NCBI GenBank assembly: GCA_900100245.1
Contig: FNEU01000006.1
Span: forward strand, 120,943-184,942
DNA from: Lachnospiraceae bacterium G41
GTDB taxonomy: Bacteria > Bacillota > Clostridia > Lachnospirales > Lachnospiraceae
Length of the DNA: 64,000 nucleotides
Reading direction: 5' to 3'
Part shown: positions 1 through 8,711 of the stretch, piece by piece
Numbering within the stretch: the first letter of the stretch is position 1
Layout: the number at the start of each line of letters is the position of its first letter
Made by a program: the position numbers and the translations under genes
The notes under the pieces: model-generated
Database searches by the model: none
The model's input: only the letters and a program-made list of their open reading frames with translations
What the model was told of the DNA's origin: nothing

Positions 1-1
1 T

Positions 2-376
2 GATATTCCGACAGTTGTCTGGCTTTCACCGCTTCTGCCTTTTATAAACGATACCAAAGAAAATGTTCAAGCAATACTTGAAGAATGCGCACGTGTCAAA
101 GTAAAGGGAATAGTCAATTGCGGAATGGGTGTAACATTAAGAGAAGGCGACAGAGAATACTTTTATGAGGCACTTGATAAACATTTCCCGGGTTTGAAAC
201 AAAAGTACATAGAAACATACGGATATGCCTATGAAATTCTGAGCCCGAACGCAAAAGAACTATCAGAACTTTTCAGATATTTCTGCAAAGAAAAGGGTAT
301 AATGTATAAAGCGGATGATGTGTTTGCTTACATGAATGATTATCCCGAGAGATACAAGCAGATGAGTCTTTTTTAG
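2..376 (+). CDS. Radical SAM protein, SPL family (C-terminal part)
   Basis: Only the last 124 codons are present and the gene starts before the window. Reading from base 2 gives an open frame with no start of its own. The segment PTVVWLSPLLPFIND followed by NCGMGVTLREGDREYFY and the ending QMSLF match what I know of the C-terminal part of SPL/Rv2578c-like radical SAM proteins. The cysteine motif that would bind the iron-sulfur cluster is outside the window, so the catalytic part cannot be checked. Substrate unknown. It stops 14 bases before the next gene and probably shares its transcript. Confidence 0.72.
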   Translation, partial: DIPTVVWLSPLLPFINDTKENVQAILEECARVKVKGIVNCGMGVTLREGDREYFYEALDKHFPGLKQKYIETYGYAYEILSPNAKELSELFRYFCKEKGIMYKADDVFAYMNDYPERYKQMSLF

Positions 377-389
377 GATTTATTATCCA

Positions 390-1334
390 ATGCAAATGAT
401 TACTCAACAGTCCATACAACCTATATGTCGCAAATTCATCCCCTTCGATGTCAGACTGATAAGTTCCAACTCGAAAGGGCTTATTAACGATACGTTTCTT
501 GTGAGCGCAGAGGGCAAAATGTATGTCGTTCAGCGCTTAAACCGAAATATGAATTCGGACTTTCTTGAGTTTAATTACGGACTTTATTCGAGGGCCTGCG
601 AGGAAAACAACTGGCTTTATCCGAAGTGGATAAAAGACGCAGAAGGCGAATATTTTTATACCGATGACGATAACGACAAATGGAGAATGTATCCGTTCAT
701 AAAATGCGATATTCTGGGAAAGCCGCTTTCAAAGGAACGACTTTTTGAACTCGGCAGAGGGCTCGCGAGAATGCATAAAATTTTTGCGGAAATGGATGAT
801 AAACCAAGAGCTGTTTATCCGCATCTTCATGACCTCAAACATTATTACGATGAATACATTCGCGTACAGGGAGAAACGAAAGAAGAGCGCGACGAAGAAT
901 TGGAGAAAAAAATTGACGACAAAATCGATGCAATGCTTAATGTAAAGCTCGACACTTCATCAGTCATTCACGCAGACACCAAACTTTCAAACATTCTTTT
1001 TGACAACGGAAAAGTGGTCGGCTCAATTGATATGGATACAATAATGTCCGGCTCCGTGCTCGAAGATATTGCCGACAGCATTCGTTCTTCGTGTGTGAGC
1101 GGCGACAGATTTGACAGGGAATCCGCAGAAGAAATCATAAAAGGATATATAGGTTTTTCCTCTCAAAAAGAAATAATACAAAACAGCCTGCCGCAAGTAT
1201 TCGATAAAATATGTTTTGAACTCGCACTCAGATACTATACAGATTCACTGTCCGAAGAGAAGTATTTTAAGGAAACTTACCCCGGCTATTGCAGGGAAAG
1301 AGCTATGAGTTTGTTAAATACATTATGGGGATAA
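390..1334 (+). CDS. NahK-like sugar 1-kinase (APH/phosphotransferase fold)
   Basis: Protein of 314 aa with the aminoglycoside phosphotransferase fold. The catalytic loop is HADTKLSNILFD (H194, D196, N201), followed by the metal-binding segment IDMDTIMSGSVLED (about 214-226). N-terminal GLINDTFLV is the nucleotide-loop region. These segments closely resemble N-acetylhexosamine 1-kinase (NahK), which phosphorylates GlcNAc/GalNAc at C1 in the galacto-N-biose pathway. The usual partner genes (lacto-N-biose phosphorylase, GalT, GalE) are not in the window, so the substrate is inferred. Two ATGs lie close together (390, 396); the first is used. The stop codon sits inside a terminator hairpin. Confidence 0.65.
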   Translation: MQMITQQSIQPICRKFIPFDVRLISSNSKGLINDTFLVSAEGKMYVVQRLNRNMNSDFLEFNYGLYSRACEENNWLYPKWIKDAEGEYFYTDDDNDKWRMYPFIKCDILGKPLSKERLFELGRGLARMHKIFAEMDDKPRAVYPHLHDLKHYYDEYIRVQGETKEERDEELEKKIDDKIDAMLNVKLDTSSVIHADTKLSNILFDNGKVVGSIDMDTIMSGSVLEDIADSIRSSCVSGDRFDRESAEEIIKGYIGFSSQKEIIQNSLPQVFDKICFELALRYYTDSLSEEKYFKETYPGYCRERAMSLLNTLWG

Positions 1335-1361
1335 GATGTAATACTTATCCCTATTTTTTTT
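1328..1361 (+). terminator. Rho-independent terminator
   Basis: Stem GGGATAAG (1328-1335) pairs with CTTATCCC (1344-1351) around an 8-base loop, followed by a T-rich run. It overlaps the stop codon of the NahK-like gene. Confidence 0.75.
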
Positions 1362-1415
1362 ATCCTAAAATAGGTATAATAAAAAAGATGATTTTTATGG
1401 GGACTTAAAAGAGAA

Positions 1416-1451
1416 AAAATGACACTAAACCCCCGTCCCCCGGTATCAAAA
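1416..1451. repeat. Intergenic repeat, TGACACT/CCCCCGTCCCCC type, copy 1
   Basis: The segment AAAATGACACTAAACCCCCG and the following TCCCCC are identical to 3611-3636. The next bases (GGTATCAAAA here, AGTGTCAAAA there) are near-identical. In this copy the closing arm has drifted, so the flanking TGACACT/AGTGTCA dyad is imperfect. It lies 18 bases before the acyltransferase start. Confidence 0.7.
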
Positions 1452-1468
1452 GCGAGGTCTAAACAACA

Positions 1469-2737
1469 ATGAGAGACGAAGATTTTATCAGATTTGACAT
1501 GCAAAAACCACCCGTTCGAACGAAGTGGTATTTACGGCCGTTGACATATATCTTAAGTGCGCCCGATGTTGCGAAACACAAATGCAAAATTACGAAGATA
1601 AACACGGAAGACTTGAAACCGCCTTTCGTTCTTCTTTGCAACCACAATGCTTTTATGGATTTTAAGGTTGCGACGAAAGCGATTTACCCGTGGAGAGCCA
1701 ATTATGTCGTTGCGATTGACGGCTTTATCGGAAGAGAAAAACTGCTTCGTGATGTTGGCTGCATTTGTAAAAGAAAATTTACGAACGATATTACGCTTGT
1801 AAAGCAGCTCTCACAGACCATAAAAAACGGAGACGTTGCGGTAATCTATCCCGAGGCGAGATATTCACTTTGCGGTACGACGGCAGTACTTCCCGAGTCG
1901 CTTGGAAAACTTTGCAAGCTTCTTAAAGTTCCCGTTGTAACTTTGATATGTCACGGACATCATGTCAATTCGCCTTTCTGGAATCTGCACGATCGTGGCG
2001 TAAAGCCGACCGAGGCAGAGTTTACGCAGATTTTCACCGCCGAAGAATTGAAAAACGCTTCCGTGGAAGAAATCAATGAAAAGATAAAAGAAGCTTTTAA
2101 GTATGATGATTTCGCATGGCAGAAAGAACGTGGAATAAAGATTACTTACAAAGGTCATGCGGAAGGACTTCACAAGGTACTGTATCAGTGTGCTTCATGT
2201 GGGGCTGAATACAAAATGAGTTCCGAGGGCAGAATACTTAAGTGCAATGCCTGTGGAAAAGAGTGGAAGTTGACTGATTTAAGCGAACTGGAAGCCGTAT
2301 CGGGCGAGACGGAGTTTTCGCATGTTCCCGACTGGTATGAATGGGAAAGAAGCAATGTCAGAAAAGAAGTTGAAGCGGGAACTTATTCCACGGGCGAACT
2401 GCCTGTAAGAGTCGATTCGCTTCCGAACGCACGAAAATACATTCCCATCGGCAAAGGAACGATGGTACACGATATGAACGGCTTCAGGGTAAAAGTAACG
2501 GATAAGGACGGAGATGTTCACGAGATGGTTAAGAATGTACCGTCACTTTATTCCTGTCACATAGAATATGAGTATCTCGGCAAGTTCGGCGACTGCGTGG
2601 ATTTAAACACACTCAAGGACACCTGGTATACTTATCCCGATCCCGACAAATGCGAGTTTTCCGTTACCAAAATGGCCCTCGCCACCGAAGAACTCTATAA
2701 TGCATACTGGAAGAACCATTCGGGGACGGTTCTATAA
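1469..2737 (+). CDS. 1-acyl-glycerol-3-phosphate acyltransferase-like protein with zinc ribbon
   Basis: 422 aa. The PlsC-type acyltransferase motif HX4D is at H59-D64 (NHNAFMD), and the second motif is PEARYS at about 128-133, in place of the usual PEGTRS. These support transfer of an acyl group to a lysophospholipid or related acceptor. Past the catalytic domain there is a zinc ribbon (CASCGAEY...CNACGKEW, about 238-262) and a further 150 aa of unrecognised sequence, so the protein is much longer than a standard PlsC of about 240 aa. No membrane segment is obvious. The ribosome binding site is a GAGG about 10 bases upstream. The acceptor is unknown. Confidence 0.7.
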   Translation: MRDEDFIRFDMQKPPVRTKWYLRPLTYILSAPDVAKHKCKITKINTEDLKPPFVLLCNHNAFMDFKVATKAIYPWRANYVVAIDGFIGREKLLRDVGCICKRKFTNDITLVKQLSQTIKNGDVAVIYPEARYSLCGTTAVLPESLGKLCKLLKVPVVTLICHGHHVNSPFWNLHDRGVKPTEAEFTQIFTAEELKNASVEEINEKIKEAFKYDDFAWQKERGIKITYKGHAEGLHKVLYQCASCGAEYKMSSEGRILKCNACGKEWKLTDLSELEAVSGETEFSHVPDWYEWERSNVRKEVEAGTYSTGELPVRVDSLPNARKYIPIGKGTMVHDMNGFRVKVTDKDGDVHEMVKNVPSLYSCHIEYEYLGKFGDCVDLNTLKDTWYTYPDPDKCEFSVTKMALATEELYNAYWKNHSGTVL

Positions 2738-2789
2738 TGGCTTTTTTGACCACTCGGTGACAGTTCTTTAATAAAAGATTGGAGAATAT

Positions 2790-3617
2790 ATGCAGTTTGG
2801 AATGCCTACATTAATAGAAAATCATACGCTTGAAGACAATGTAAACCTCTGCGAAAGTCTGGGGTTAAAATTCATTGAGCTAAACATGAATTTTCCCGAA
2901 TATCAGGTTGAGAAACTTGAAGATACTGATTATCTGAAGAGTCTTGCAGATAAAGCAGGAATATATTATACAATCCATTTGGACGAAAATTTAAATATCG
3001 CAGACTTTAATCAATTAGTTACAGATGCGTATCTTGAGACCGTAAGAAGAACGATTGAAGTTGCGAAAAAGCTTTTGATTCTTCGCGACAAATACGGAGA
3101 TGCCTCGCAGCCACTGACCATTAATATGCATATGCATCACGGAATTTACATTACTCTTCCGGATAAAAAAGTGCAGATGTACGAGAGAGATTTCGACACC
3201 TATATGAAGTCGTTTGAAACCTTCAGAAAAAGCTGCGAAGAATGGATTGGTGAGAGCGATATAAAAATCTGTATCGAGAATACCGACGGCTTTAAGGAGT
3301 ACGAGAAAAAGGCAATTGAGTATCTTTTAGGAAGTCCAAAATTCGGACTGACATGGGATATCGGACATTCAAAAGCCGTAAAGGAAATTGACGTGCCATT
3401 CATCCTTCAGAACAAAGACAGGCTGGTTCATTTTCACATTCACGACGGCAAAGAAGAACCGCCGAAAAATCACCTGGCTCTCGGTGACGGAGAGATAAAT
3501 CTTGCAGAAAGACTTAACCTCGCAAGTGAAAGAAACGCAAGATGCGTGCTTGAAACCAAGACCATTGAGGCGCTTATGAATTCAGTTAAATGGCTGAAAA
3601 ACGCCGGAATAAAATGA
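2790..3617 (+). CDS. Sugar phosphate isomerase/epimerase, TIM-barrel (AP endonuclease 2-like) family
   Basis: 275 aa, the usual length for the family. Metal-site segments typical of xylose isomerase-like TIM barrels are visible: NMHMHHG (about 111-117), ICIENTDGF (about 158-166), LTWDIGHS (about 186-193) and HFHIHDG (about 211-217). These carry the Glu, Asp and His ligands for a divalent metal. Substrate cannot be deduced. The start follows GGAGAATAT. The stop codon TGA is supplied by the intergenic repeat that begins at 3611. Confidence 0.75.
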   Translation: MQFGMPTLIENHTLEDNVNLCESLGLKFIELNMNFPEYQVEKLEDTDYLKSLADKAGIYYTIHLDENLNIADFNQLVTDAYLETVRRTIEVAKKLLILRDKYGDASQPLTINMHMHHGIYITLPDKKVQMYERDFDTYMKSFETFRKSCEEWIGESDIKICIENTDGFKEYEKKAIEYLLGSPKFGLTWDIGHSKAVKEIDVPFILQNKDRLVHFHIHDGKEEPPKNHLALGDGEINLAERLNLASERNARCVLETKTIEALMNSVKWLKNAGIK

Positions 3618-3646
3618 CACTAAACCCCCGTCCCCCAGTGTCAAAA
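3611..3646. repeat. Intergenic repeat, TGACACT/CCCCCGTCCCCC type, copy 2
   Basis: Second copy of the element at 1416-1451. Here the outer dyad is intact: TGACACT (3615-3621) against AGTGTCA (3637-3643), with a C-rich loop. The repeat starts inside the preceding gene and provides its stop codon. Confidence 0.72.
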
Positions 3647-3665
3647 TGCAGGAGAATGAAACTTA

Positions 3666-4175
3666 ATGAAACTCAGACCATTTGAAATCGATAATGATTT
3701 TAACATCATAAAAGACTGGATAACCGACGAGAGAACGCATGCCTTTTGGTGTGCAAACCATACGAATTTTCCGCTTGAGAGGGAGGATTTTTCACTCCTA
3801 CTAAAAGAAATAAAAGAGATGTTTGGCGATGCGCCTTATGTTGCAACTTCCGATGAAGGCGAAGTCGAAGGATTTTTCTGCTTTGGATTTAACCAAGAGG
3901 CGAAAGAAGCCATGCTTAAATTCGTTATGCTGGACGGCTCAAAACGAGGAAAAGGCCTTGGCAAAGAAATGATTAAACTCGCCGTAAATTATATCTTTGA
4001 AAAAACCGGGGCAGAAGCGGTTCAGTTAAATGTTTTCCCCGAAAATGAAAGAGCTAAAAAGTGCTATGAGGGAGTAGGCTTTGTTGAAAGAAAACTCACA
4101 CCCGGAGCGTTTAAGTTTAAGGACGAAGCCTGGGGCAGATGCAATATGATTCTTCGCAAGGAAGATTTTAAATAA
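3666..4175 (+). CDS. GNAT family N-acetyltransferase
   Basis: 169 aa, one acetyltransferase domain. The acetyl-CoA pyrophosphate loop is GSKRGKGLGKEM (about 96-107), followed by a helix and the C-terminal LNVFPENERAKKCYEGVGFVE typical of the RimI/RimJ branch. Substrate unknown. ATG at 3666 follows AGGAG by 11 bases; an earlier ATG at 3656 is out of frame and ends quickly. It runs into the SpoU gene with a 2-base gap, so the two are probably co-transcribed. Confidence 0.82.
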   Translation: MKLRPFEIDNDFNIIKDWITDERTHAFWCANHTNFPLEREDFSLLLKEIKEMFGDAPYVATSDEGEVEGFFCFGFNQEAKEAMLKFVMLDGSKRGKGLGKEMIKLAVNYIFEKTGAEAVQLNVFPENERAKKCYEGVGFVERKLTPGAFKFKDEAWGRCNMILRKEDFK

Positions 4176-4177
4176 TT

Positions 4178-4999
4178 ATGATTAAAAAAGATTTTATCAA
4201 AATTGAAAATCTGGATTTGCCCGAGCTTGAAATCTACAGACAAACCAACGAAGTAAAACTTCTTCGTATAAACGAACCTGCGCCCGGAATATTTATCTGC
4301 GAGAGCGCAAAGGTTATTAAAAGAGCGCTGGATGCAGGGTATGAACCCATATCTCTTTTAGCATCGGAATCAATCGACGAAGAAAGCAAAGAACTCGTTG
4401 AAAACATCAATGATGTTCCAATTTACATGGGCGAAGACAGCGTATTAAGAGAACTGGCAGGATACGCATTAACGGGCGGAATACTTTGTGCGATGAAGAG
4501 AAAACCGCTTATATCCGTTGAAGAAATCATTAGAGATAAAAGACTTATCGCAGTGCTTGAAAACGTTCAAAACCCTACCAATATAGGCGCGATTTTCCGC
4601 TCTGCGGCGGCAATGGGAGTGGAGGCTGTAATTGTTACGTCAGACTCATCAGATCCCTTATACAGAAGGGCAGAGCGCGTCAGCATGGGTACGGTATTTC
4701 AGATACCCTGGACGAAAGCGGATAAGGATTCAGATTATCTTAAGACTTTATCCGACAACGGATTTGCAACTGTTGCAATGGCATTATCAAACGACTCTGT
4801 GAACATTTCTGACAAGCGCATAAAAGAAGAAAAGAAACTCGCCGTAATACTCGGCAGCGAGGGATACGGCTTAAAAGAAGAAACAATAAAAAGAAGTGAT
4901 TATGTGGCAAAGATTCCGATGAATCCTGTGGTCGATTCATTGAATGTCGCTGCCGCAAGCGCGGTTATGTTTTGGGAGCTTTCGCGAGAGAATTTTTAG
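4178..4999 (+). CDS. RNA 2'-O-methyltransferase, TrmH/SpoU family
   Basis: 273 aa. An N-terminal substrate-binding domain (about 1-105) precedes a SPOUT methyltransferase domain with the three hallmark segments: NPTNIGAIFRSAAAMG (motif 1), ILGSEGYGL (motif 2) and VDSLNVAAASAVMFW (motif 3). Such enzymes use SAM through a trefoil knot to methylate a ribose in rRNA or tRNA; the target base is not predictable here. Eight bases separate it from the next gene, whose ribosome binding site AGGAGGG overlaps this stop codon. Confidence 0.85.
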   Translation: MIKKDFIKIENLDLPELEIYRQTNEVKLLRINEPAPGIFICESAKVIKRALDAGYEPISLLASESIDEESKELVENINDVPIYMGEDSVLRELAGYALTGGILCAMKRKPLISVEEIIRDKRLIAVLENVQNPTNIGAIFRSAAAMGVEAVIVTSDSSDPLYRRAERVSMGTVFQIPWTKADKDSDYLKTLSDNGFATVAMALSNDSVNISDKRIKEEKKLAVILGSEGYGLKEETIKRSDYVAKIPMNPVVDSLNVAAASAVMFWELSRENF

Positions 5000-5007
5000 G
5001 AGGGGTT

Positions 5008-5811
5008 ATGAAAAAAAGCATTCTTGGAATTATAATATCTTTATTGGCAGTTTTTCTTTTATCAGCCTGCAAAGAAACAGGCGGTATTAAGTTACTTGAT
5101 AATGCATCTCCGGAAACGTGTGCCCTGGCACTTTATTATTTTGACGGTGAAAAAACCGAAATAAAATGGATCTTCGATCAGGAGGAAGAAGAAAAAATAA
5201 TTGAAGAAATAAACAAGCTTAATACTAAACAAGCGGACTCTTCCAAAATCGAAGACATAAAAGTGCCCTGCTACGGAATCGGCATCAGCGATAAAGACGG
5301 AGAGGAAATATGTCTTTCATATTGTGACGGACTCTGGCTGACAAAGGATGGAAATGTTTACAAAGCAAAATATAATTTAAAGAAACTTTATGACAAAACT
5401 TCCGATACAGGCAACAGTTATGACGGCGGACTCTTATACCCGAATGCAGCTTTGCTTGGCGAATATGATGTAAGATTTTATCAGAAAGTCGAAGATTTTC
5501 CGAGCGAAAAGAACAATATATCGATGTCGTTTGTCAGTATGGAAGATAATATAGTGACGGTCAGTTTAAAAAATGACAGTGGCGCGGATTTCTTTTATGG
5601 TGAATACTTTTCACTGCAAAAAAAGATTGACGGTGAGTGGTATGTGCTTCCGATGAAAATGACCAACTGGGGATATACGGATATCGGACTTTATCTTCCT
5701 GCGGGAGAAAGCTCGGAAGAAATCTGCAATCTGACGCCGTACGGAACACTTGAAAAAGGAACGTACAGAATAGAAAAAGAAGGCCTTGCGGCTGAATTTG
5801 AAATAAAATAA
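5008..5811 (+). CDS. Lipoprotein with C-terminal Ig-like domain
   Basis: Start chosen at ATG 5008 because AGGAGGGG lies just upstream; the open frame itself extends 36 bases further. A signal peptide with lipobox LSAC (Cys at about 21) predicts a membrane-anchored surface lipoprotein. The C-terminal 110 residues (DNIVTVSLKNDSGADFFYG ... GEWYVLPM ... LPAGES ... LEKGTYRI) read like the bacterial Ig-like domain found in many Firmicutes lipoproteins. The middle 100 residues are not recognised. No enzymatic motif. Role unknown. Confidence 0.7.
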   Translation: MKKSILGIIISLLAVFLLSACKETGGIKLLDNASPETCALALYYFDGEKTEIKWIFDQEEEEKIIEEINKLNTKQADSSKIEDIKVPCYGIGISDKDGEEICLSYCDGLWLTKDGNVYKAKYNLKKLYDKTSDTGNSYDGGLLYPNAALLGEYDVRFYQKVEDFPSEKNNISMSFVSMEDNIVTVSLKNDSGADFFYGEYFSLQKKIDGEWYVLPMKMTNWGYTDIGLYLPAGESSEEICNLTPYGTLEKGTYRIEKEGLAAEFEIK

Positions 5812-5813
5812 AA

Positions 5814-5945
5814 AACACGAACCGTAAGGAGATACTGACAGCGGCCCATTATGCTGCTAATCATAATGTAACCGCTGTTGAGCCGAATGAAGAAGAGTTT
5901 AAAAAGGTTTCGTTTTTCAACCATCTGATATTTACAAAAGCTTAG
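5814..5945 (+). pseudogene. Short coding remnant without start codon
   Basis: The frame from 5814 to the TAG at 5943-5945 reads as protein-like sequence (KEILTAAHYAANHNV, then EPNEEEFKKVSFFNHL) but has no start codon or ribosome binding site, and directly follows the lipoprotein stop. It looks like the 3' end of a decayed gene. Its last bases overlap the convergent HtrA stop. Original function unknown. Confidence 0.35.
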
Positions 5946-7222
5946 AAGTTTCCGTCAGGAAATCCTCCGTTCATAAAAGGAGGCTGCATCTGCTGTTCGC
6001 TTTGGGCAGGCTTTTCTTCCTTAGGAAGAGCGGCCTGTTTTTTGATGGAAATGGTTACTTCGATTTCGATTATTTCTCCGCTTCTGTTTACGGTAAGAGT
6101 ATATGTATCGCCTTCGTTTCCTTTTGCGAGAATGTTTCTTAATTCCTCGGAATCGACGATATCTTCACCGTTAACCTTTGTGATAAGATCGTTTGGTTTT
6201 AATCCTGCTTCTTCTGCGGGACTGTTTTCTTCAACCTTCTGAACTACCGCACCGGTGAGACCGAACTTCTTGTAATCGCTTCCAAGATCATAAATATAAA
6301 CACCTATATAAGGCTTTGTAATGCTGCCGTCTTCGATGATTTCGGTAATGATTTTCTTAACGCTGTTAATAGGAATTGCAAAGCCGATATTGTCGATTGA
6401 TGAAGTGTTGAAACCGTTGCTTGAATATTTTGCATTTGTAATACCTATTACTTCGCCGTATGTGTTAAAGAGTGCGCCGCCTGAATTACCCGAGTTGATT
6501 GCACAGTCTGTCTGAATTAAATTCATTGATGCATTACTGAGGGTAACATTTCTGTCTAAAGCACTTACAGCTCCTGAGGTAAGCGAGAAAGTAAGTTCAC
6601 CTAGAGGATTACCGATTGCAATCACATCATCGCCTACATTAAGTGCATCAGAATCTCCGAGAGTTACAGGTGCAAGGTTATTTGCATCGACCTTGATTAC
6701 CGCGATATCATTACTTTCGTCGTAACCGATCAGTTTGGCATCATATTCGTCGCCGCCGTATGTTGTAACCTTGATTTCGCTTGCATCTTCAATTACGTGA
6801 TAATTCGTAATAATGTATCCGTCCTCAGTCAGTATAAAACCTGAGCCTGCGGCGGGAGTTGTGGTCTGATAACCGAAGTAATTGGTCGTGATGGAGGTTG
6901 TTATTCCGACTGTTGAATTGACGTTCTTTGCATAGATTTCCGATGCACTCATTTCTTTGGAAGTATCCTTGTATGAAACGTTGAGTGCGGGATTATCTTT
7001 TATACCCTCATACACGGTGGTAGCATTAGTGTCTTCAACGGCCACCTGCTTGTTGACAGTGTATAAAGCAAATCCTGTGAGTGCGGTTCCTCCTGCGCCT
7101 ACGGCACCTCCTAAAAGAGAACATCCGAGAGCCAGAGCAGCGACCTTTAAAGCTGTTTTACCTTTTCTTGTTTTTTTAGGTTCGGGTGTTTTAATTGTTT
7201 CTTCATAAGTATAGGTTTCCAT
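5942..7222 (-). CDS. HtrA/DegP-like membrane-anchored serine protease with PDZ domain
   Basis: 426 aa from ATG 7222, chosen because AAAGGAG lies 8 bases upstream; a GTG at 7231 overlaps that site and is unlikely. A short charged cytosolic tail is followed by one membrane helix (about 25-57), then a trypsin-like domain with H142 (TNYHV), D172 (SNDIAV) and S247 (GNSGGA), and one PDZ domain (about 300-390). The tail is Gln/Pro-rich. HtrA proteins degrade misfolded exported proteins at the outer face of the membrane. It stands alone, convergent with the lipoprotein gene. Confidence 0.92.
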   Translation of the reverse strand: METYTYEETIKTPEPKKTRKGKTALKVAALALGCSLLGGAVGAGGTALTGFALYTVNKQVAVEDTNATTVYEGIKDNPALNVSYKDTSKEMSASEIYAKNVNSTVGITTSITTNYFGYQTTTPAAGSGFILTEDGYIITNYHVIEDASEIKVTTYGGDEYDAKLIGYDESNDIAVIKVDANNLAPVTLGDSDALNVGDDVIAIGNPLGELTFSLTSGAVSALDRNVTLSNASMNLIQTDCAINSGNSGGALFNTYGEVIGITNAKYSSNGFNTSSIDNIGFAIPINSVKKIITEIIEDGSITKPYIGVYIYDLGSDYKKFGLTGAVVQKVEENSPAEEAGLKPNDLITKVNGEDIVDSEELRNILAKGNEGDTYTLTVNRSGEIIEIEVTISIKKQAALPKEEKPAQSEQQMQPPFMNGGFPDGNF

Positions 7223-7406
7223 ATATATCACTCCTTTATTAAAAACAATAAATTGGTCATTTTTTATTTGACAAATCTGATGATAAACGCCGAACCTGAA
7301 ATAGACTTGAAATCATAAAAAAATCACAATTATTGATTTGAAAATATGATGTTTTAAAGATATATGATAAAATAGATTAGATGGCTTTATGACAAGAGGT
7401 TTTATT

Positions 7407-8183
7407 ATGAACAATCAGGATTTAATTAGGATTGCGATGGAGCAGTCCGCCGAAGATTTAGGATGCAAAGTAGAAGATTTTTTAAGCGATAAAAATGTAA
7501 TTGTTCCGTTTAAACTCGGGGAACATGCCAAGAATTATTACAAGCTTCCGATTGGCTGCAACTGCATATCCTACGGCAATAATATTGTTGCATCGGTTAA
7601 CGAAGAATTAAGAGACATAATTGATACATACATTAACAAATTCCATTTCTATCACTGCTTCGAAAATCCCAATATGTACTGGCTAAACAATGAGCTTGCA
7701 GCCAAGGGATACGGAGTATGTTTTATGGCGGAATATTATCTGCCGGATTTAAGACTCCTAAAAGAATTGCCCTGCGATTACGAACTCAAAGTTCTTACAC
7801 AAAAGGATTTTGAGAATCTGTATTTGCCCGAATGGTCCAATGCGATTTGCAAAGACAGAAAAGAATTGGATGTGCTGGGAGTCGGGGCATATGATAACGG
7901 AAAATTGGTAGGACTTTCCGGATGTTCATCTGATGCGGATAAGATGTGGCAGATAGGCATTGATGTACTTCCCGAATACAGAAGAAAAGGAATTGCATCG
8001 GCGCTGACATCAAGGCTTGCATTGGAGATTCTTAAATGTGACAAGGTTCCTTTTTACTGTACCGCATGGTCAAATATCCGTTCCGTGCGCAACGCTTTTA
8101 AGAGCGCTTTTATCCCGACATGGGTAGAGATGACGATTAAACCGATTGCCGTTATTGATGAAATAAATGCGGAATCAAAATAG
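7407..8183 (+). CDS. GNAT family N-acetyltransferase (long form)
   Basis: Start set at ATG 7407, 6 bases after AGAGGT, rather than ATG 7389, which has no ribosome binding site. About 258 aa. The C-terminal half holds a GNAT fold with the acetyl-CoA loop VLPEYRRKGIASALTSRLA and the segment FYCTAWSNIRSVRNAFKSAF. The N-terminal 110 residues are unassigned and may be a second, degenerate GNAT domain. Substrate unknown. A second GNAT gene follows 12 bases later, suggesting a two-gene unit. Confidence 0.78.
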   Translation: MNNQDLIRIAMEQSAEDLGCKVEDFLSDKNVIVPFKLGEHAKNYYKLPIGCNCISYGNNIVASVNEELRDIIDTYINKFHFYHCFENPNMYWLNNELAAKGYGVCFMAEYYLPDLRLLKELPCDYELKVLTQKDFENLYLPEWSNAICKDRKELDVLGVGAYDNGKLVGLSGCSSDADKMWQIGIDVLPEYRRKGIASALTSRLALEILKCDKVPFYCTAWSNIRSVRNAFKSAFIPTWVEMTIKPIAVIDEINAESK

Positions 8184-8195
8184 AGGTAAATTAAA

Positions 8196-8684
8196 ATGAA
8201 TTACGAGATAGTTTTGGCAAAAGAAGAAGACAGGAAAGGGTTGCTCTCACTGTATAAATCTCAGGTGGGCAGAGAAGGGTGTCCATGGACCGATGAATAT
8301 CCGTCAAACGAAACAATAGATTTTGATCTTTCAAGAGATGCTTTATATGTACTAAAAACCGACGGAAAAATAGTCGGTGCAATTTCAATCGAAGAAGACG
8401 AAGAGGTCAACAAAATTCCCTATTGGAACAGTGAACTTGAACCTGAAGCGGAGTTTGCAAGAATTGCCGTAAGTCCCGATATGCAGGGGCAGGGAATAGG
8501 CAAAATCCTGGTAAAGTTTTTGATAGATGAATTAAAGAAAAAGGGCTTTAAGGGAATTCATATTATAGTTAACAGATACAATCCGAAGGCACTCAGATTA
8601 TACGATTCATTTGAATTTAAAAACGTCGGAGAATGCAGTATGTACAACCAGGATTTCTTCTGCTACGAATTGGATATAAGATAG
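8196..8684 (+). CDS. GNAT family N-acetyltransferase
   Basis: 162 aa. A single GNAT domain with the core strand FARIAVSPDMQGQGIGK (the Q/RxxGxG/A loop) and the C-terminal IIVNRYNPKALRLYDSFEFK. A good ribosome binding site (AGAGGTAAA) precedes ATG 8196. Substrate not predictable. It follows another acetyltransferase by 12 bases. Confidence 0.84.
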   Translation: MNYEIVLAKEEDRKGLLSLYKSQVGREGCPWTDEYPSNETIDFDLSRDALYVLKTDGKIVGAISIEEDEEVNKIPYWNSELEPEAEFARIAVSPDMQGQGIGKILVKFLIDELKKKGFKGIHIIVNRYNPKALRLYDSFEFKNVGECSMYNQDFFCYELDIR

Positions 8685-8711
8685 TTTTTGGAGTAAATTA
8701 AAGGGGTAAAA